Below are positions 59,696-64,000 of a stretch of DNA of 64,000 nucleotides, one piece after another (positions within the stretch are counted from its first letter, which is position 1; every line of letters begins with the position of its first letter). The notes below the pieces were generated by a model, which was not told the DNA's origin, did no database searches, and saw only the letters and a program-made list of their open reading frames with translations. A program made the position numbers and the translations under genes. Source of the DNA: Rhizobium sp. RCAM05350 (GTDB lineage Bacteria > Pseudomonadota > Alphaproteobacteria > Rhizobiales > Rhizobiaceae); the NCBI GenBank assembly GCA_024426085.1, contig CP087975.1, positions 372,001 through 436,000 of the forward strand. The letters are read 5' to 3'.

Positions 59696-62093
59696 TGTCG
59701 AGGCCCGATACCACGTATCCCAGGCCCCTGGCCGCTACAGCAGAGAGCAGGAAGGGCTGGACGTTCCTCGCAGATCCGCTGGCTCGCAACGGTCTGGCCC
59801 TGGTTTCGAGTGCTGCCCTGTCCTCAATCCTGGGTCTCGCCTATTGGGTGCTTGCTGCCAGGCTCTATCCCGCCGAGGTGGTGGGGATAAACGCTGTGAT
59901 GATCAACAGCATGATTGTGCTTGCCAATCTCGGACAGTTGAATCTCGGAAATTTCCTGACACGCACGCTTGCAGGCACCGGTCCGCAAGCCGGACGGATT
60001 GTCATGATCTCCTACATCTTGGCGACAGCATCAGGCGCCGTTTTCCGGGACTGCATTCGTTCTCCTTTCCCAATGGCTGGCGCCGGGGCTGTCGTCCGCG
60101 CTTTCTTCTTTGTGGATGGCTGTGGGATATGCATTCTGTGTCGCCGCGTGGACAATCTTCAACCTACAGGACAGCGTACTGTCGGGCCTGCGGCAATCGG
60201 TATGGGTGCCGGTTGAAAATGGGGCATTTTCTGTCGCCAAGCTTGTTCTGCTTGGTCTCTTTGCCGATCTGCAACTCGGGTTGTTTGGACCTTTCCTCGC
60301 GTGGATATTGCCGACTTTCCTGCTCATCCCGGTTGTCAATTTCTTCGTGGCGTTCCGCTTCGTGCCAAGGACGGCGAGATTGCCAGCCACACAGCGACCG
60401 ACGATCGGCCAGGTTGCCGGGATGATGGGCTGGGACTATCTGGCCACGATCGCGATGATGATCGGCCTGGGCGTTGCTCCGATCCTCGTTCTCCAACTGG
60501 GAGGAGCCAGCGCGGCGGCCGGATATTCAATCGCTTGGGCTATAACTTACTCGATCTATCTCGTGGCGCGGTCCTTCGGATCTCGATGATGGCGGAGGCG
60601 GCGGCCGATCCGGCGCTACGCAAGTCCCTTGCCGCCCGTTCGCTTGCGCTCGTGACCGGCCTGCTTATGCTCGCCGCACTGGGCATTGTCGTGCTAGCTC
60701 CATACATCCTCTTGATATTCGGCAAGGACTACACTGGCGATAATATCACCCTGCTCCGCCTCCTCGTGCTTTCGGCGGTCCCATGGGGGTTGACAACAAT
60801 CTACATCTCTCTAGCGCGATCGGTAGGAAAGACGGGTCGGATCGCCATTATTCAGATTACAACCTTGGGTTTATTTTTTCTCACCACCGCTATGCTCTTC
60901 CGCATTTATGGCGTGATCGGGATCGGTTTTGCCTGGCTTGCTTCCCATAGCCTGGTACTCGCAGCTATCGGCATCGTTGAAATCCGAAAAGATCCCTGGC
61001 GGCTCGTGGAACTGTTGCTCGTATCCGTCTCGGCTTCGGCCCGCCTCCTGTCGTCGCTGCGTCTAAAGGGTCAAAAAACTGGGGTGGAACTTGCGCCCAG
61101 TCAGGCCTCAGCGGCCGCTGAGGTCATGGCCGAACCTGCCAGCGGCCTCATTGTTCGACGCGTGACCACATTCGACAATGATTGTGAGACCTTGAAGATC
61201 GAGGGTGCCAACGCTACCAACTGCGTGTATCTCAAGCGGGCCACCACTCCGCAGGGGCGGGCGGCGCTCGCTCGTCATGTTGAAACGATAGCCCGGTTGC
61301 GAGAGGATATCGCGAATACACCGCAATCAGGGCTTCTGCCGGACATTCTCTTCGACGGACGCGGCACGGGCAGCAACTTCATCATCCAGCGATCGGTTTC
61401 CGGTATCGATGGCCGCGAATTTCTCAAGGATCGTCCTGACAGACCTGATTTATTGGCGCGCGTCCGACATCATGGCGGCCATTCACACAGCCGGTAGCCG
61501 TGAGATTCTGATCGATAAAAATTGGCTCCTGCAATGGGTCGACGAACCGATATCGAAAATTGTCACCGTTTCCAGCCTGTGGTTACCTCCCAAACGAAAG
61601 GCGGCGGCGCTGGAAAAGATGCGTGAGGACCAACATCGCTACTGGTTAGGCCGTCGCGTTCTTCTTGGCTGGCATCACGGCGATTTCAGTCCTGGAAATG
61701 TGTTTTTCGAGAACAGCATCGAAACCGGGGCTTCTGGTCATGTATCCAGCGATCATTGACTGGGACGGAGCTGAAGACAACGGACCGGCCGCAATCGACG
61801 CCTGGAACCTCGCTTTGACCGCCGAAAGCGACCGCCGCGAAGAGGAGTTCGGCTTCGTCGTGCGCGACCTGATCTGCCGCAGGGGTCCGGCGTTTGGGTT
61901 CCGCCCGGATAGAGACTTAGCAGCCTGCGGTGATCCGCCTGAGATCTTCGCCGTCCTGGCATGGCTTCAGCACGTCAAAAACAATCTAAACAAGTCAGAG
62001 ACGTATCGGAAAAACCCGATCTGGCGTCTTAACAATATCGAATGGGTTCTCGAGGGTTTTCTGCGGGCAGGAACATCCAGGAGCGCGCCGTGA
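59695..62093 (+). CDS. Wzx-type flippase fused to an APH-like kinase domain (several frameshifts)
   Basis: Long protein of about 800 residues. N-terminal part: polysaccharide flippase of the MATE/MVF class (LALVSSAALSSILGLAYWVL; YPAEVVGINAVMINSMIVLA; GMMGWDYLATIAMMIGLG). From about 60555 to 61497 one uninterrupted frame runs from the last flippase helices (LVTGLLMLAALGIVVLAPYI) through a linker (GVELAPSQASAAAEVMAEP) into a kinase N-lobe (GANATNCVYLKRATTPQGRA). The catalytic loop HHGDFSPGN is at 61673-61699 and the metal Asp in IIDWDG near 61751-61768. Breaks near 60040, 60585, 61425 and 61725. Flips lipid-linked repeat units; the kinase might phosphorylate sugar or lipid. Confidence 0.8.
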
Positions 62094-63985
62094 CCACGCA
62101 AAGCGCAGAAAATTCCATCACACGTGCGCTGCCGCTGGGAGAGTCTCGGGGTCGGTTTCAGCTCTCGTGGAGCGCTCTCGTCGTGGGTTCGGTGCTTTGT
62201 ACGGCGGGAGCGCTACGGATCGATCCCGCTGCGCTCGGCGATCTCGGTATCGTCACGGTCATGGTTTGGCAGTCCTGGGTTGGGCTGGGGCTCCTCGTCG
62301 CTGGCTTCTCCGTTTCACTGACAGGAACCGTTCACCGCACGATCCTGCCGTGGCTTTTCTGCTGGCGCTTGTGGCGGCGCTCCACCTCGCGCCAGCCTAT
62401 GCTTACGGCACCTTGCGCTATTCCTGGGCCTGGAAACATATCGGCATTGTCGACTACATCGTCCGCAACGGAAGCCTCGATCGCAATGCTGCATACTTGG
62501 CGGCTTATCATAACTGGCCGGGATTCTTCATTGCCTGTGCCTGGATAGCTGAGCGCTTTTCCGCTGGACCACTGGATATTGCCAAGGTCGCCGCCTACGC
62601 GCCACCTGTCTTTGCGGCCCTCTATCTTATGGTTCTACACGCCCTTTTCCTCAAGATCACCCACGACAGGCGGCTGGTTTTTCTGGCCCAGTTCGTCTTT
62701 CTGGGCGGAAACTGGATTGGGCAGGATTACTTTTCTCCCCAAGCCGCGACATACCTTCTCTATCTGGTTGCCATGCTCCTCTGCCTGGGTCCGCTTCAAA
62801 AACCCACCCCTGTGCCCGGAAACCGGGGGGATGGTTCATGGTGACCTTGCCTGCCTTTTTCGCCCGCGGCCTGCCGTCAGGACCGGTCCGAACGAGAACG
62901 GCAAGTGCCTTGACAGCCACGATCATCTTGCTGGCCATTATTGGGATCATTGCTGCAAGCCATCAACTGACCCCTCTCGTTCTTGCATCCTCGCTGGCGG
63001 GCCTAGCGCTCATTCGCCGGGTCGATCCCGGCTTCGCCGTCTTTGCCTTCGTCTTCATTGTCGCTTGGGACCTTTATTTCGCGGCCCCATTTGTCTCCCC
63101 GAACCATCGCAGACGAACTGGCAACCTTCGGCGATGCGTTCATCAACGCCACCGAGAAATTAGCAGACTTGCGGGAAGTCAGCCATGATCAGGCAGTGGT
63201 GTCTATTGTCTCCCCGCACGCTGACTGCCTCCATTCTGGCGCTCGGCGTGATCGGCTTTTGGAGACGTCTCCGGAGGGGGCATGTCGATGGCCCCCTGCT
63301 TGTCATGTTGGGTGCACCGCTGCCGGTTTTCGTGATGACCTCCTATGGCGGAGAAGCGATATTCCGCGTTTATCTCTTCATGCTGCCCTCGCTTGCTTTC
63401 CTGGCTGCCGCTACGGTCTATCCGAGCCGAAGTAGAGGGGCATCGCTGCTGCGCCCGCTGGCCGTGATGGTCGCGGGCTGCTTGCTCGTGGCCGGTTTCC
63501 TGATCTCGAATAACGGAAAGGACATGCAGTATCGCTTTCGGCCGACGGAAGTAGATGCTGCGGCCTGGCTTTACAGCCATGCACCGGAAGGAACCCTCCT
63601 GATCGAGGGAGCGCGGAACTATCCGTCGCAATTCATCAACTACGAGAACATCACCTATGTTTCGATCGCCAACGAGTCACCGCAATCTCGCCGCGAGATC
63701 CTCAACAATCCGGCAGCGACCTTCGACCGATGGCTCAGCGATGCGAAATGGAAGGCGGGCTTCGTGATCGTTACACGGAGCCAAAGGGCCTATGTGGAGA
63801 CACAGGGCGTGATGCCGCAGGGATCGCTCGACCACCTGGCCAAGAGCCTGTCGGCTTCGCCACGATTCAAAATCGTCTATCGCAATGCAGATGCAATCAT
63901 ATTCACGCTTAACAAATGGGCGCCCGCCGGCAGCGATGTCATGGCTGTTGAAAGAGATCGACGCCCAGATGAAGGCGCTCCTTGA
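62090..63985 (+). CDS. Polytopic membrane protein of the exopolysaccharide operon (frameshifts)
   Basis: GTG start at 62090 overlaps the stop of the flippase-kinase gene (GTGA), with CAGGAG upstream. About 630 residues with ten or more hydrophobic segments (LSWSALVVGSVLCTAGALRI; WPGFFIACAWIAERFSAGPL; VFLGGNWIGQDYFSPQAATY; TATIILLAIIGIIAASHQL; VFVMTSYGGEAIFRVYLFML) and a soluble C-terminal part (TEVDAAAWLYSHAPEGTLLI; GFVIVTRSQRAYVETQGV). The plan resembles GT-C or polymerase-type membrane proteins of sugar assembly, but no catalytic motif was identified. Breaks near 62350, 62840, 63100 and 63180. Last gene in the window. Confidence 0.65.
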
Positions 63986-64000
63986 ACGTTTTTGAAGGCG

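Noticed and set aside
1..64000. tRNA, rRNA, IS element, phage or integrase signatures
   Set aside because: None was recognised by reading. No transposase or integrase motif or tRNA-like fold stood out.

Overview
The window is chromosome- or megaplasmid-type DNA of an alphaproteobacterium, most likely Rhizobiaceae (Rhizobium, Agrobacterium or Ensifer relatives). The evidence is the GC-rich coding sequence, GroESL behind a CIRCE element, a nasTS-nrtABC-nirBD-nasA-cysG nitrate island with a sigma54 promoter, a rhizopine/inositol-type moc locus, a DUF1127 gene beside anti-Shine-Dalgarno hairpin RNAs, and RIME-like intergenic repeats. No tRNA, rRNA, phage, IS or CRISPR was recognised. A major caveat: many clearly conserved genes carry one or more single-base frameshifts, often in homopolymers or CG runs. 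Essential families such as groEL, ugd and galE are among them, so most breaks probably reflect sequence or assembly error rather than decay. Features are annotated over the inferred whole gene and the breaks are stated.

Layout. 1-585: 3' end of an amidohydrolase. 850-2910: groEL and groES (minus strand) with CIRCE. 3.0-5.1 kb: small hypothetical genes. 5.3-8.5 kb: an MFS transporter, a RibD-like reductase and two AHSA1/SRPBCC genes, the last preceded by a decayed ArsR gene and its surviving operator. 9.0-9.5 kb: DUF1127 gene, terminator and four tandem hairpins that expose CCTCCTCCC on the minus strand. 9.8-22.7 kb: nitrate assimilation (nasT, nasS, sigma54 promoter and leader, nrtA, nrtB, nrtC, nirB, nirD, RIME-like repeat, nasA, cysG, small membrane protein). 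22.9-23.5 kb: DnaQ-like exonuclease.

23.5-35.4 kb: moc-like catabolic locus. On the minus strand mocD-mocE-mocF (diiron oxygenase, Rieske ferredoxin, reductase) runs into a divergent PanB-like gene and purU. This suggests an O-demethylation module joined to one-carbon disposal. Divergent from it are a LacI regulator, a MocC/IolE-like isomerase, a MocB-like binding protein, ABC ATPase and permease, and a MocA-like dehydrogenase. 35.8-39.1 kb: an APC-family permease packed between five small or medium membrane-associated genes of unknown role.

39.4-64.0 kb: a large, apparently uncharacterised exopolysaccharide region. It has a sugar-nucleotide/synthase operon (UDP-xylose-synthase-like, galE, cellulose-synthase-like glycosyltransferase, ugd, DUF995, GH26). 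A second minus-strand operon holds GT2 enzymes, a polysaccharide deacetylase and two secreted Sel1-repeat proteins. A plus-strand operon holds a FemAB/GNAT-like protein, a GH16 glycanase, a Wzx-type flippase fused to an APH-like kinase, and a polytopic membrane protein. A second GH26, a lipoprotein and a POTRA protein without a visible beta-barrel lie between them. Together they look like synthesis, trimming, modification, flipping and export of one or two polysaccharides.
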